Below, one piece after another: positions 41,909 through 53,400 of a stretch of DNA of 64,000 bases. The notes below the pieces were generated by a model. It worked only from the letters and a program-made list of their open reading frames with translations. It ran no database searches and was not told where the DNA came from. Both the position numbers and the translations under genes were made by a program. The stretch's first letter is position 1. Each line of letters begins with the position of its first letter. This stretch comes from Rhodoferax sp. (GTDB lineage Bacteria; Pseudomonadota; Gammaproteobacteria; Burkholderiales; Burkholderiaceae_C). The stretch is from the NCBI RefSeq assembly GCF_010365055.1, contig NZ_JAAFHA010000012.1, positions 1 through 64,000 on the forward strand, in the 5' to 3' direction.

Positions 41909-42964
41909 TTATCCGATAGGCAGCTTGATGGCATAGGTATTTTCCCTGATGTACTCGCGAATAATGTCGTCAAAGCTATCTTCGGGCAACAGACCTAGGC
42001 CGCGCGCCCGCTCCGCATGAATGCGGGCTGGCCAGGTCTTGACGATGTTGCGGATGGCCGGGTCGGGCGTCCAGTCGATCAAAGCGGTAGCCGCCGTGCC
42101 CGCCACGCGCTCCAGCGCTGCCGCCATCTCGCCGGGGGTGGTGGTCAGGGCTGGCAACGTCAGGGCTGTTCGGGCGCCCCAGGTCTGGTCGGAGGCCTCG
42201 GCCGCACGAATCAGACCCTGGATGGTGCGTGCCGGGGATGACAGTGCCACGGGCGTGTCGGCTGTCACCGGGCAAGAGGTCTGAACGCCGGCCAGCGGCT
42301 CACGGATCATGCCGCTCAAAAAGCTCGATGCAGCGCCGTTGGGCTTGCCGGGGCGGACACTGACCGTCATCAAACGCACGCTGCGGCCTTGGATGAAGCC
42401 TTTGCGCGTGTAGTCGGCCACCAGTTGTTCACCGATGAATTTCTGGATGCCATAGCTGCTTTGCGGTGTCGGCAGGGTGTTGTCTTCAATGGCGCTCGGT
42501 AGCGGCTGCGCCGGGGTGTCGCCGAACACGGCCAGTGAGCTGGCAAACACCAGCATGGGTTTTGTCTGCAAGGCGCGGCAGGCGCCCAGCAAGGCGAGCG
42601 TGGCGGCAAAGTTGCTGCGCATGCCGAGATCAAAATCGGCCTCGCATTCACCGCTGACCGCTGCCGCGAGATGAAAAACAATAGCAGTATCCTTAGCAAC
42701 GACGGGGGCTACAGCGCTTTTATCTTCAAGAAGTTCATTCAGGTCGCCGAGCAGCGAGGAAACGCGGGCGTCGGCCAGCAAATCGTCGGGTGGCGCGGCG
42801 CGGTCAACCAGGGTGATGTGAGTGATCTCCGTCGGCGCGGCACCCGCGAGCGACAACTGCCCCTGGGCCAGCAGCGTGCGCGCCAGACGCACGCCCAAAA
42901 ATCCGGCACCGCCGGTGATCACGATATGACAGGGCCCAGTAGCCTGAGCGGATGGCTTCAACAT
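41909..42964 (-). CDS. denD: D-erythronate dehydrogenase-like NAD-dependent epimerase family protein
   Basis: VITGGAGFLGVRLARTLL, AIVFHLAAAVSGECEADFDLGMRSNF, SYGIQKFIGEQLVADYTRKG. Confidence 0.87.
   Translation of the reverse strand: MLKPSAQATGPCHIVITGGAGFLGVRLARTLLAQGQLSLAGAAPTEITHITLVDRAAPPDDLLADARVSSLLGDLNELLEDKSAVAPVVAKDTAIVFHLAAAVSGECEADFDLGMRSNFAATLALLGACRALQTKPMLVFASSLAVFGDTPAQPLPSAIEDNTLPTPQSSYGIQKFIGEQLVADYTRKGFIQGRSVRLMTVSVRPGKPNGAASSFLSGMIREPLAGVQTSCPVTADTPVALSSPARTIQGLIRAAEASDQTWGARTALTLPALTTTPGEMAAALERVAGTAATALIDWTPDPAIRNIVKTWPARIHAERARGLGLLPEDSFDDIIREYIRENTYAIKLPIG
42672..42720 (+). repeat. Copy B of RTAGC-N20-GGGYTAS repeat family, antisense inside denD
   Basis: ATAGC-AGTATCCTTAGCAACGACGG-GGGCTACAG. 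Confidence 0.55.
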
Positions 42965-42989
42965 GGTGGTTTCCTAAGTAATGGATAGT

Positions 42990-44432
42990 TCAGCTGCCAA
43001 TATAGGCTGTTTTCACCGTGGTGAAAAACTCCTGCGCATAGCGCCCCTGCTCACGCGAGCCGTAGCTCGATCCCTTGCTGCCACCAAACGGCACGTGGTA
43101 GTCGACCCCGGCGGTCGGCAGGTTCACCATCACCATGCCGGCCTGGCTGTGGCGCTTGAAGTGCGTGGCGTATTTCAGCGAGGTGGTGGCAATGCCGCTT
43201 GAGAGCCCATAGGGCGTGTTGTTGGCCTCCACCAGCGCTTCTTCATAAGCCTTGACGCGGATGATGCTGGCGACCGGGCCGAACACTTCTTCCCGGTTGA
43301 TGCGCATCGCCGCTGTGGTGTCGGTCAAAAGCGCCGGCGCCATGTAAAAACCCTCGGTGCTGCACTGCAGGCGCTCACCACCGGCGACCAGCACGGCGCC
43401 TTCGGCCTTGCCGATCTCCACATAGCTCAGGTCCTGCTCCAACTGGGCTTGTGAGGCGACCGGGCCGATGTCGATGCCGGCCGCCAGGGCGTCCCCAATC
43501 TTGAGGCCCGCCATGCGTTGTTTCATGGCTTCAAGGAACTTGGGGTAAATGCCGTCGGTGACGATCAGCCGGCTCGCGGCCGTGCAGCGCTGGCCGGTCG
43601 CGAAGAACGCGCTTTGCACGCTGAGTTCGACCGCCTGCGCCAGGTCCGCATCGTCCAGGATGACTTGCGGGTTCTTGCCGCCCATCTCAAGCTGCACCTT
43701 CTTCAGGTTGAGCGCGCATTGCTGGGCAATGCGTTGGCCCACGCCTTGCGAGCCGGTGAAGCTGATGGCGTTGATGCCGGGGTGGTTGACCAGCGGGTCA
43801 CCGATGACGCTGCCGCGGCCCATCACCAGGTTGAACACGCCCGCCGGGATGCCAGAACGGCTGATGATCTCGGCCAGGGCCCAGGCACAGCCGGGCACCA
43901 GGTCCGCCGGTTTGAGCACCACGCAGTTGCCATAGGCCAGCGCCGGGGCGGTCTTCCAGGCGGGAATGGCGATGGGGAAGTTCCAGGGGGTGATCAGGCC
44001 GATCACACCCACCGGCTCGCGGGTGATCTCGACGCTGACGCCCGAGCGTACCGAGGGCACGATCTCACCGCTCAGGCGCAAGCATTCGCCGGCGAAGAAC
44101 TTGAAGATATTGCCGGCGCGCGTAACCTCGCCAATGCCTTCGGGCTTGGTTTTGCCTTCTTCACGGGCCAGCAGGGTGCCGAGTTCTTCACGCCGGGCCA
44201 GGATTTCGGTGCCGATCTTGTCCAGCGCATCGGCTCTGGCCTGGATGTTGCCGGTGGACCAGGCGGGGAAGGCGGATTGGGCCGCCTTGACCGCTGCATC
44301 GAGCTGCGCGGCATCGGCCTGGGTGTAGTCGCCGATGACGTCGGCAATATTGGACGGATTGATGTTGGGGGCGTATTTGGCACCCGCAATCCATTGGCCG
44401 TTGATGAGGTTGTCGTGTTTTTGAGTTGTCAT
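42990..44432 (-). CDS. Aldehyde dehydrogenase, 2-ketoglutarate semialdehyde dehydrogenase-like
   Basis: TPWNFPIAIPAWKTAPALAYGN, VQLEMGGKNPQ, FATGQRCTAASR. Confidence 0.85.
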   Translation of the reverse strand: MTTQKHDNLINGQWIAGAKYAPNINPSNIADVIGDYTQADAAQLDAAVKAAQSAFPAWSTGNIQARADALDKIGTEILARREELGTLLAREEGKTKPEGIGEVTRAGNIFKFFAGECLRLSGEIVPSVRSGVSVEITREPVGVIGLITPWNFPIAIPAWKTAPALAYGNCVVLKPADLVPGCAWALAEIISRSGIPAGVFNLVMGRGSVIGDPLVNHPGINAISFTGSQGVGQRIAQQCALNLKKVQLEMGGKNPQVILDDADLAQAVELSVQSAFFATGQRCTAASRLIVTDGIYPKFLEAMKQRMAGLKIGDALAAGIDIGPVASQAQLEQDLSYVEIGKAEGAVLVAGGERLQCSTEGFYMAPALLTDTTAAMRINREEVFGPVASIIRVKAYEEALVEANNTPYGLSSGIATTSLKYATHFKRHSQAGMVMVNLPTAGVDYHVPFGGSKGSSYGSREQGRYAQEFFTTVKTAYIGS

Positions 44433-44458
44433 GGTGATAGGTCCTTGGTAATTTGAAT

Positions 44459-45388
44459 TTACTTGCCCCAGCGCAGAACCATCGGGTCCAGGCGCTGTGC
44501 GGTCTCTAACAGGCCCGCGCGGACGGCGGGGTGCATGGCAGGCCAGGGATGGCGCGGTGCTTCGCAGGCAATGACGCCGCCTTCCTTCATCAGCGCCTTG
44601 GCGCTCAGAATGCCGCCCTGGCGGTTTTCATAGTTGATCAGGGGCAGCCATTGCTGGTAGTGGGCGATGGCTTCTTCACGTCGACCGGCGCAATAGGCGT
44701 CCACAATCAGGCGAATGCCATCGGGGTAAGCGCCGCCGGTCATGGCGCCGGTGGCGCCGGCGTCCAGATCGGGCAGCAGGGTGATGGCTTCCTCGCCATC
44801 CCACGGGCCTTCAATGGCGGCCCCGCCCAGGCGGATCAGTTCGCGCAGCTTGGAGGCGGCACCGGCGGTTTCGATCTTGAAATAGGACACCTGCTTGATC
44901 TCCTTGGCCATGCGGGCCAGAAAGGCTGCCGACAGAACTGTGCCGCTGGCGGGGGCGTCCTGAATCATGATCGGAATATCGAGAGCGTCCGACACGCCGG
45001 CGTAGAACTCATAAATCTTGTCTTCGGAGACGCGAAAGGTGGCGCCATGGTAGGGCGGCATCACCATCACCATGGCCGCGCCCAGCTCCTCGGCGCGCAC
45101 ACTGCGCTGGGCACAGACCTGGGTGCTGAAGTGGGTGGTCGTCACAATCACCGGCACCCGGCCCGCCACGTGTTCGAGGATGGTTCGGGTCAGCACGTCA
45201 CGCTCTTCGTCCGAGAGCAGGAACTGCTCCGAGAAGTTGGCCAGAATGCACAGGCCATTGGAGCCTGCGTCGATCATGAAATCGACGCAACGCCTCTGGC
45301 TGGCCAGATCGAGCTCGCCATTCTCAAAAAACGTGGTCGGTACCACCGGGAAGACGCCCTTGAAGCGGGCCAGGTTTGTTTGAGTCAT
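44459..45388 (-). CDS. DHDPS-family protein, L-2-keto-3-deoxyarabonate dehydratase-like
   Basis: GVFPVVPTTFFENGELDLASQRRCVDFMIDAGSNGLCILANFSEQFLLSDEER; Schiff-base Lys region SYFKIETAG. Confidence 0.8.
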   Translation of the reverse strand: MTQTNLARFKGVFPVVPTTFFENGELDLASQRRCVDFMIDAGSNGLCILANFSEQFLLSDEERDVLTRTILEHVAGRVPVIVTTTHFSTQVCAQRSVRAEELGAAMVMVMPPYHGATFRVSEDKIYEFYAGVSDALDIPIMIQDAPASGTVLSAAFLARMAKEIKQVSYFKIETAGAASKLRELIRLGGAAIEGPWDGEEAITLLPDLDAGATGAMTGGAYPDGIRLIVDAYCAGRREEAIAHYQQWLPLINYENRQGGILSAKALMKEGGVIACEAPRHPWPAMHPAVRAGLLETAQRLDPMVLRWGK

Positions 45389-45404
45389 GTCAATCCCTTT
45401 GACG

Positions 45405-46451
45405 TTAAATAAGGCCGCGCGCTTTGGCCATGGTCATTGCCGCATCTTCAATCATGTCTTCCTGACCGCCGACCATGCCACGGCGACCGAGTTCGATCAG
45501 AATCTCGCGGGCGGAAACACCGTATTTTTTCTCTGCCCGTTTGGCGAACAGCAGAAAGGAGGAATAGACGCCAGCGTAACCCAGGATCAAGGCGTCGCGG
45601 TCAATGCGGATCGGGTGATCCATCATCGGCACCACGACGTCCTCGGCCACGTCCTGCATCTTGAACAGGTCCACGCCGGTCACTATACCCATGCGGTTGC
45701 ACACGGCAATGAAGACTTCCATGGGCGTGTTGCCGGCGCCCGCGCCAAGACCCGCCGCCGCTGCATCAATGCGCGTCGCACCGCTCTCGACGGCGACCAC
45801 CGAGTTGGCCACACCCATGGCCAGGTTGTGGTGGCCATGAAAGCCGAGTTCTGTTTCAGGATTGAGCACGGCACGCACGGCGCTGATTTTTTCCTTGACC
45901 TCATCGGGCAGCATGTAACCGGCCGAGTCGGTGATGTAGATGCAATTGGCACCATAACTTTCCATCAGGCGGGCCTGGCTGATCAGTTGTCTTGAGTCCG
46001 CCTTGTGCGCCATCATCAAAAAACCGACCGTGTCCATCTCCAGTTGACGCGCCAGGCTGATGTGCTGCTCGGAGACGTCGGCCTCGGTGCAGTGGGTGGC
46101 GACCCGGATGGTGTGCACGCCCAGATCCTTGGCCATTCGGAGGTGGTCCACCGTGCCGATACCTGGGATCAAAAGAGCCGACACCTTGGCCTGCTGCAGC
46201 AGGGGAATCACGGTGCTCAGGTACTCCTCGTCGGTGTGGGCGGAGAAGCCATAGTTCACCGAGGCGCCGCCCAGACCGTCGCCGTGGGTGACTTCGATCA
46301 GCGGCACACCGGCGGCGTCGAGCCCGGTTGCCACGGCCTTCATCTGGTCCAGCGTCATCTGGTGGCGCTTGGGGTGCATGCCGTCGCGCAGGGTCATGTC
46401 GTGGACGGTGATTTTTTTACCTTTGACAGTCATGGGGTGCTCCGGGCTCAT
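45405..46451 (-). CDS. 4-hydroxy-2-oxovalerate aldolase (MhpE/DmpG family)
   Basis: [50 protein letters not shown]. Confidence 0.9.
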   Translation of the reverse strand: MSPEHPMTVKGKKITVHDMTLRDGMHPKRHQMTLDQMKAVATGLDAAGVPLIEVTHGDGLGGASVNYGFSAHTDEEYLSTVIPLLQQAKVSALLIPGIGTVDHLRMAKDLGVHTIRVATHCTEADVSEQHISLARQLEMDTVGFLMMAHKADSRQLISQARLMESYGANCIYITDSAGYMLPDEVKEKISAVRAVLNPETELGFHGHHNLAMGVANSVVAVESGATRIDAAAAGLGAGAGNTPMEVFIAVCNRMGIVTGVDLFKMQDVAEDVVVPMMDHPIRIDRDALILGYAGVYSSFLLFAKRAEKKYGVSAREILIELGRRGMVGGQEDMIEDAAMTMAKARGLI

Positions 46452-47380
46452 GCTGCCATCGCCGCGTCGGTCGCGGGCTTGAGGACGATCTTGCCCGCAA
46501 GGATTTCCTCGGCGAACATCTCGGCGGTGCGGGCGGCGGCGGCGGTCATGATGTCGAGGTTGCCGGAATACTTGGGCAGGAAGTCACCCAGGCCTTCCAC
46601 TTCCAGAAAGACCGACACCCGCTTGCCGTCAAACACCGGGCCATTGACCAGTCTGTAACCGGGTACGTACTTTTGCACTTCCTTGATCATCGCGTGAATG
46701 GAGGCGGAGATCTTCGCCTGGTCCGGTTCCGTCTCGGTCAGGCAATGCACGGTGTCGCGCATGACCAGCGGCGGCTCGGCCGGGTTGATGATGATGATGG
46801 CCTTGCCCCTGGTTGCGCCGCCCACCTGCTCAATAGCGCGGGAGGTGGTCCGGGTGAATTCGTCGATGTTCTTGCGCGTGCCGGGGCCAGCTGACCTGGA
46901 GGAAATCGCGGCCACGATCTCGCCGTACTGGACCGGCTGCACCCGGGAGATGGCGGCGATCATCGGAATCGTCGCCTGGCCACCGCAGGTCACCATGTTG
47001 ACGTTCATGACGCGCTGGCCGAGGAGCGGCAGGAGGTTGACCGGCGGCACGCAGAACGGGCCGATGGCGGCCGGTGTCAGGTCGATCACCAGGACGCCCA
47101 ATTCAGTCAGCTTGCGCGAGTTCTCGGCATGGACATAGGCCGAGGTCGCATCAAAGGCAATCTGCACGCCATCGGCCAGCACATGGGGCAACAGGCCGTC
47201 AACGCCCAGTTCGGTGGTCTTCAAACCCAGCTCGCGGGCGCGCTTGAGGCCCTCGGAGCTCGGGTCAACACCCACCATCCAGACCGGGTCCAGCACCGCG
47301 CTGCGCCTGAGTTTGTAGAGCAGATCGGTGCCGATGTTGCCCGGACCGATCAGTGCACATTTGATCTTCTTGTTCATCAC
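46448..47380 (-). CDS. Acetaldehyde dehydrogenase (acylating) (MhpF/DmpF family)
   Basis: [33 protein letters not shown] catalytic Cys; overlaps the aldolase. Confidence 0.92.
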   Translation of the reverse strand: MMNKKIKCALIGPGNIGTDLLYKLRRSAVLDPVWMVGVDPSSEGLKRARELGLKTTELGVDGLLPHVLADGVQIAFDATSAYVHAENSRKLTELGVLVIDLTPAAIGPFCVPPVNLLPLLGQRVMNVNMVTCGGQATIPMIAAISRVQPVQYGEIVAAISSRSAGPGTRKNIDEFTRTTSRAIEQVGGATRGKAIIIINPAEPPLVMRDTVHCLTETEPDQAKISASIHAMIKEVQKYVPGYRLVNGPVFDGKRVSVFLEVEGLGDFLPKYSGNLDIMTAAAARTAEMFAEEILAGKIVLKPATDAAMAA

Positions 47381-47460
47381 TAGTCTTTCAAATCAATCGC
47401 CTGGAACGTACTGGATTCCCGCCTGCGCGGAAACGATGTCTTGATGGCAGTGCCCTTTTC

Positions 47461-49200
47461 TCAGTGCGAATGCCGGGGCACCTCGGCACCGCGACAGCCC
47501 ACCAGAAAATCGAAGTCACAGCCTTCGTCGGCCTGCAACACCCGGTCGATGTACAACTGCTGGTAGCCGCCCTTGGTCGGCGCTGCGGGCTTGGCCTGCA
47601 GTTCAGCCTGGCGCTGCGCGATTTCCAAGTCACTGATCTCCACGTCCAGCTTGCCCGCATGGCTGTCGAGCGCGATCCAGTCGCCATCGCGCACGATCGC
47701 CAGCGGCCCGCCGGCCGCTGCTTCGGGTGCCACGTGCAGCACCACGGTGCCGTAGGCCGTGCCGCTCATGCGGGCGTCCGAGATGCGAACCATGTCGGTG
47801 ATTCCCTGCGCCAGCAATTTCGGCGGCAAGCCCATGTTGCCCACCTCCGCCATGCCGGGATAGCCCTTGGGGCCGCAGTTCTTGAGCACCATCACCGAGT
47901 CGGCATCGACCTCCAGGTCCGGGTCGCCGATGCGCGCCTTGTAGTGGTCAAAATCCTCGAACACCACCGCCTTGCCCCGGTGTTTCATCAGCGCGGGCGT
48001 TGCCGCTGATGGTTTCAGCACCGCGCCACGCGGCGCCAGATTGCCGCGCAGGATGCAGATGCTGCCATCCGCGACCAAGGGCTTATCCAGTGGCCGGATG
48101 ACTTCGGCGTTGTGGATGGGGGCGTCCAGCACGTTCTCCCAGATCGACTTGCCGTTGACCGTGAGCGCATCCTTGTGCGGCAACAGGCCGCCCTCGCCCA
48201 TACGGCGCAGCACGCCGGGCAGACCACCCGCGTAATAGAAATCCTCCATCAGGAAGCGGCCTGACGGCTGCAGGTCCACCAGGGTCGGTGTCCCCTTGCC
48301 TACGTGCGTCCAGTCGTCCAATTCGAGTGGCACGCCGATGCGAGCGGCAATGGCTTTGAGGTGAATCACGGCATTGGTGGAGCCGCCAACGGCCGCATTG
48401 ACGCGAATGGCGTTTTCAAACGCTGCGCGCGTCAGAATTTTGGACAGTTTCAGGTCTTCCCACACCATGTCCACGATGCGCATGCCCGACATGTGGGCTA
48501 GCACGTAACGGCGCGAATCGACTGCCGGAATGGCGGCGTTGTGCGGCAACGAAGTGCCCAGCGCCTCGGCCATGCAGGCCATGGTGGAGGCGGTGCCCAT
48601 GGTGTTGCAGGTGCCGGCGGAGCGCGACATGCCGGCTTCGGCCGACATGAACTGGTTCAGCGTGATTTGCCCCGCCTTGACGGCTTCGTGCAGCTGCCAG
48701 ACCACCGTGCCGGAGCCGATGTCACGGCCCTCGTGTTTGCCGTTGAGCATCGGGCCACCGGTGACCACGATGGTCGGGATGTCGCAGCTGGCCGCGCCCA
48801 TCAGCAAGGCCGGCGTGGTCTTGTCGCAACCGACCAGCAGCACCACCGCGTCCATCGGGTTGCCGCGAATCGACTCTTCCACATCCATGCTCGCCAGGTT
48901 GCGCGTCAGCATGGCGGTGGGGCGCAAGTTGGACTCACCGTTGGAAAACACCGGAAACTCGACCGGGAAGCCGCCTGCCTCGGAAATACCGCGCTTCACG
49001 TGCTCGGCAATCTTGCGAAAGTGCGCGTTGCACGGTGTCAGCTCCGACCAGGTGTTGCAGATGCCAATGATCGGCTTGCCCTGAAATTCATGGTCCGGAA
49101 TGCCTTGATTTTTCATCCAGCTGCGGTACATGAAACCGTTCTTGTCGGCGCTACCGAACCAGGCGGCAGACCGCAATACACGTTTGGGCGGGGTGGACAT
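47461..49200 (-). CDS. IlvD/EDD-family sugar-acid dehydratase (pentonate dehydratase-like)
   Basis: GICNTWSELTPCNAHFR, VGCDKTTPALLMGAASCDIPTIVVTGGPMLNGKHEG, SAGTCNTMGTASTM. Confidence 0.9.
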   Translation of the reverse strand: MSTPPKRVLRSAAWFGSADKNGFMYRSWMKNQGIPDHEFQGKPIIGICNTWSELTPCNAHFRKIAEHVKRGISEAGGFPVEFPVFSNGESNLRPTAMLTRNLASMDVEESIRGNPMDAVVLLVGCDKTTPALLMGAASCDIPTIVVTGGPMLNGKHEGRDIGSGTVVWQLHEAVKAGQITLNQFMSAEAGMSRSAGTCNTMGTASTMACMAEALGTSLPHNAAIPAVDSRRYVLAHMSGMRIVDMVWEDLKLSKILTRAAFENAIRVNAAVGGSTNAVIHLKAIAARIGVPLELDDWTHVGKGTPTLVDLQPSGRFLMEDFYYAGGLPGVLRRMGEGGLLPHKDALTVNGKSIWENVLDAPIHNAEVIRPLDKPLVADGSICILRGNLAPRGAVLKPSAATPALMKHRGKAVVFEDFDHYKARIGDPDLEVDADSVMVLKNCGPKGYPGMAEVGNMGLPPKLLAQGITDMVRISDARMSGTAYGTVVLHVAPEAAAGGPLAIVRDGDWIALDSHAGKLDVEISDLEIAQRQAELQAKPAAPTKGGYQQLYIDRVLQADEGCDFDFLVGCRGAEVPRHSH

Positions 49201-49363
49201 CCGAGTCTCCTTCAGTCTTTTGGGTTGCAATCGGCGGAATCTTAGGCCTTGCTGAAATACAAAACAAATGAATTAATATGTGAAATCGATATTATTTTTT
49301 ATATCAATCAAGCAGTAAACCGGATGAACGCTGACTATCCCCGCCACTGACACCTCCAGACCC

Positions 49364-50317
49364 ATGACTGACCATGACCAAGACCATGACGCCGCGCGGC
49401 GCACGCGGACCAAGCTCAAAACCCGCCAGATGTTCCTGTTGCTCGCGCTGGACGAAGCACGCAATCTTCATCAGGCGGCCAAAGAAACCCACATGAGCCA
49501 GCCCGCCGCGTCGAAGATGCTCAAAGACATTGAGGAACTCTTTGGTGTGCCGTTTTTTGAACGGCTGCCGCGCGGCGTGCGGCCCACGCTGTATGGCGAA
49601 ACCATGATCCGCCATGTCCGGATGGCACTCACCAATCTGTCACAAGGTCAGGACGCCATTGCCACGCTGCAAGCCGGCCTGTCCGGCCAGGTTGACATCG
49701 GCGTGATCATCACGCCCGCCACGACGCTGGTACCGCAGGCCATTGCGCGCACAAAGCAAGAGGCTCCGCGTCTGTGTATCGGCGTTGAGGTCGGTACCAG
49801 CACTGAGCTGGTAGGACGCCTGAAGCACGGCCAACTCGATTTCCTGATCGCGCGAATTCGGGAGCAGGAAGATGATTTGGACCTGTTGTATGAGGACTTG
49901 TCGGAGGAAGCCGAGTGCGCCGTCGCGCGCGTTGGACATCCCCTGCTGGCGCACAGCGATCTGAGTCTGAACGATCTGGCCGCCGCCAGCTGGATCCTGT
50001 CGCCGCGCGGCAGCATTCTGCGCCACCAGTTTGACATGATGTTTCGCCGTATTGACCTGGAGACGCCCGCCAACGTGGTGGAGACCACGGCCATTTCAGT
50101 GATCACCAGCCTGCTGCAGCAAACCGACTTCCTGCATGTGATGCCCCTGGAGGTGGCCCACTATTACGTCCGCTCCGGCGAACTGGCCATTCTGCCCATC
50201 GACCTGCCCTGCAAGATGGATAGTTTCGGCATCATCATGCGGCGCGATCAATTGCTGTCACCCGGCGCCAACCTGCTGTTACAGCACGTGCGCGCCATCG
50301 CGGTGGGAATGTATTGA
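49364..50317 (+). CDS. LysR-family transcriptional regulator
   Basis: HTH NLHQAAKETHMSQPAASKMLKDIEELFGVPFFERLPRG; divergent from the dehydratase operon. Confidence 0.9.
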   Translation: MTDHDQDHDAARRTRTKLKTRQMFLLLALDEARNLHQAAKETHMSQPAASKMLKDIEELFGVPFFERLPRGVRPTLYGETMIRHVRMALTNLSQGQDAIATLQAGLSGQVDIGVIITPATTLVPQAIARTKQEAPRLCIGVEVGTSTELVGRLKHGQLDFLIARIREQEDDLDLLYEDLSEEAECAVARVGHPLLAHSDLSLNDLAAASWILSPRGSILRHQFDMMFRRIDLETPANVVETTAISVITSLLQQTDFLHVMPLEVAHYYVRSGELAILPIDLPCKMDSFGIIMRRDQLLSPGANLLLQHVRAIAVGMY

Positions 50318-50423
50318 GGAGCCGCTTCTTCGCGCCCATGCCGCTGATGCCTTGCCTGTGTTGCCCAGCCGGCCGCTGCCAGTCAATCGGCCATGCTTGA
50401 AAATTGAAAAAATTCGGAATCAA

Positions 50424-53400
50424 TCAGCTGACGCCATTGCGCATGAACGCTTCAAACTGATCTTTGGGTAGCGGCCGGCTGAAGTAATAGCCCTGCACCT
50501 CATCGCAGCCTTGCAAGCGCAAAAAGGTCAGTTGGCTGGCGGTTTCCACGCCTTCGGCAATGGTGTGCATGCCCAAACTGCTGGCCAGATTGATGATCGC
50601 GGTGACGATCGCCTTGTCATCCGGATCATCGCTGATGTCGCGGACAAAAGACTGATCGATCTTGAGCTTGTAGATCTTGAATTTCTTCAAGTAACTCAGG
50701 CTCGAGTAGCCGGTGCCAAAATCGTCAATCGACAGGCGGATGCCGCGTTCATCGAGCTGGTTCATGACCGCAATGGCGCCCACTGGATCATCCATCGCAG
50801 TGGCCTCCGTCAGCTCCAGTTCCAGGTACTCGGGGGGGAGCGCGGCCTCGTCGAGAATGCGCGTCACCATGTCAATCAGGTTCGGGTGGCGAAACTGCAC
50901 CGCTGACAGATTGACCGCCATCACCATGGGCCGCATCCCGGCGTCAAGCCACTGCTTTAATTGCCGCACGGCCGTGCGCAACACCCACTCGCCAATCGCC
51001 AGGATCTGACCACTGTCTTCCGCAATCGGGATGAACTCCACCGGCGAGATCGTGCCCAGTTCGGGATGGTGCCAGCGTAAGAGCGCTTCGGCGCCCACCA
51101 TGTGACCATCCTGCAAGGCGATCTGCGGCTGAAAATGCAGCTCAAATTCGTTCCGGGAGAGCGCATGGCGCAGCGCGTTGACCAGTTGCAGGGTGCGCGC
51201 CGAATGGGTCTGCATCTCCTGCGTGAAAAATCGAAAATCGTTGCGCGAGGTTTGCTTGACGCGGTACATGGCGGCGTCGGCATTTTTTGACAGGGTCTCA
51301 AAATCGTGCCCGTCATTGGGATACAGGGCAATGCCAATCGACACCGTGCTCGTCAATTCATTGTGTTCAATCTGGCACGGCTGCGCCACGGCCGCAATCA
51401 ACTTGGCGGCGACCCGACTGGCGCCTGCTTCATCCGTGTCCGGCAGCAACAGGATGAACTCATCGCCGCCCAGGCGCGACAAGCTGTCTCCTTCCCTCAG
51501 GGTGGCCCTGAGTCGGGACGAGACCGCCACCAGCAGCTGATCCCCAATGCTGTGGCCCAGGGTGTCGTTGATGTTCTTGAAGTGGTCCAGATCGAGAAAC
51601 ATGACGGCCATCTGGCCACCATGACGCTGCGCCAGGGTGATAGCGTAGTTGAAGCGATCCTGGAGCTGACTGCGGTTGGGCAGGCCGGTGAGCTGATCAA
51701 AATTCGCCAACCGCTGAATCTGCGCCTGTGCCCGCTTCAGTTCAGTGATGTCGCGTGTGATCGAGAGGATGCAGTCAACGTCTTTGAGGCGTATTTTTTC
51801 CGCTGACATCAGGCCGGGGAAGATCTCGCCGTCTTTCTTGACGAAGTTCGCCTCCAGGTTGCTGCAACGCCCGTCGCGCTGCAAGGCCTCAACCATGCGC
51901 TGGCGGTCCGCGGTGTCGCCCCAGAGATGGAGTTCGGTGGCGGTCTTGCCCACCACCTCGTCGTGCTGCCAGCCGGTGATGCGCTCAAAACCCTCGTTGA
52001 CATCGACGTAGCGGCCATCCACCAGCCGGGTGATGTTGACGGCATCCGGACTGGTCTGAAAGGCCTTGCGATAGCGCTCTTCGGTGTCGCGCAAATCGTC
52101 CTGCATCTGCTTGCCCGCACGTTCATCGGCAAAGCGTTCCAGCGCAAAGCTGATGTCCAGCGCCATTTCAAGCAACAGGTTTTGCGCGGCTTCATCAAAG
52201 GCCCCCACCTCACCCGCATACAGGGTGAAGGCACCAATCACCCGGCCTTTCAGATGCAGCGGCAGCGACGCCGAGGCGCCCCAGCCGAAGCTGGCGCCAC
52301 GCTCATGCCAGGCTGCGGTGGCCTCGTCGTGCTGGAAGTCCTGGCACCAAAGCGGCCGGTCTTCACGAATGGATGTGCCGGTGGGGCCCCGACCTTTGTT
52401 GTCGCCCGGGTCGACCGATATTTCAATTCCGTCGAGGTACTCGACGCCGCTGCCAAAAGAGGCCACCGGCTTGACCAACTGGTCAGTCTCATCGAGCAGG
52501 CCAATCCAGGCCATCTTCATGCCGCCAAAATTGACGGCGTCGCGGCAAATGACCGGAAACAACTCGTCGGCAGCGCGGCAGCGCACGATCGCCTGGTTGC
52601 ATTGGCTCAGCGCCGCATAAAGTTTGCTCAGGCGTTCAACTTTGGTCTGTGCCTGCTTGCGCTCGGTGATGTCGCGCGACAACACAATGAAAGTGGGCGC
52701 AGCACCCGGCGGGCCAGGCTTGCGCGAAACAGAAAGCTCGAACCAATGCGTGCCACGGGCAAGCGCCAGCTCCATCTGTTGGCCGTGCGAAAAACCGCTG
52801 GCATGGGCTTCGTGCACCGCCGCCAGGCAAATGTCTGCTGCCGCAGTCGGTAACACCTGATGCAGTGTCTTGCCCAGCAGTTCAGCGGGCGGGGCGGGCA
52901 GCAAGTCAGTGCGCGGCGAATGGTAGGCCAGGTAGCGACCGTCCAGGTCCATTTCAAAGAGCAGATCGGGCAGTGCATCCAAGGTGCTCTGCAGGCGCTG
53001 GTTGAGCGCCACCAGTTCATTCGCTTGCACATTGACGTCGACCTGAAGGTCGTTCGCGCGCAGTCGGGTGGCCTGCGCCTGTTTGGCAGCGTAAGCCAGC
53101 AGCACACTGAACAGCACCGCCAGCGCAATATTCAGACTCAAGCCCTGGGGGTCGGCCCAGCCCGCCGTGGGGGCCACACTGAGGGTCCACTTGGCATTGG
53201 GAACCGTCAAGTCGAAATCCACCGCGCCAAGTGGTGCCTGGGCTGACTGGGCAATGATCTGGCGCTGCTGGCTGGCCGGATCGATGCGCCACAGCGCATA
53301 GTCATAGCCACGCGCCACGATCTGCTCCAATTGCGCCGGGCCGAGGGCTTGCGGCAGGCGCAGCACCACGTTGGTAAAGCCCCAAAAACTGCGCTGGCCC

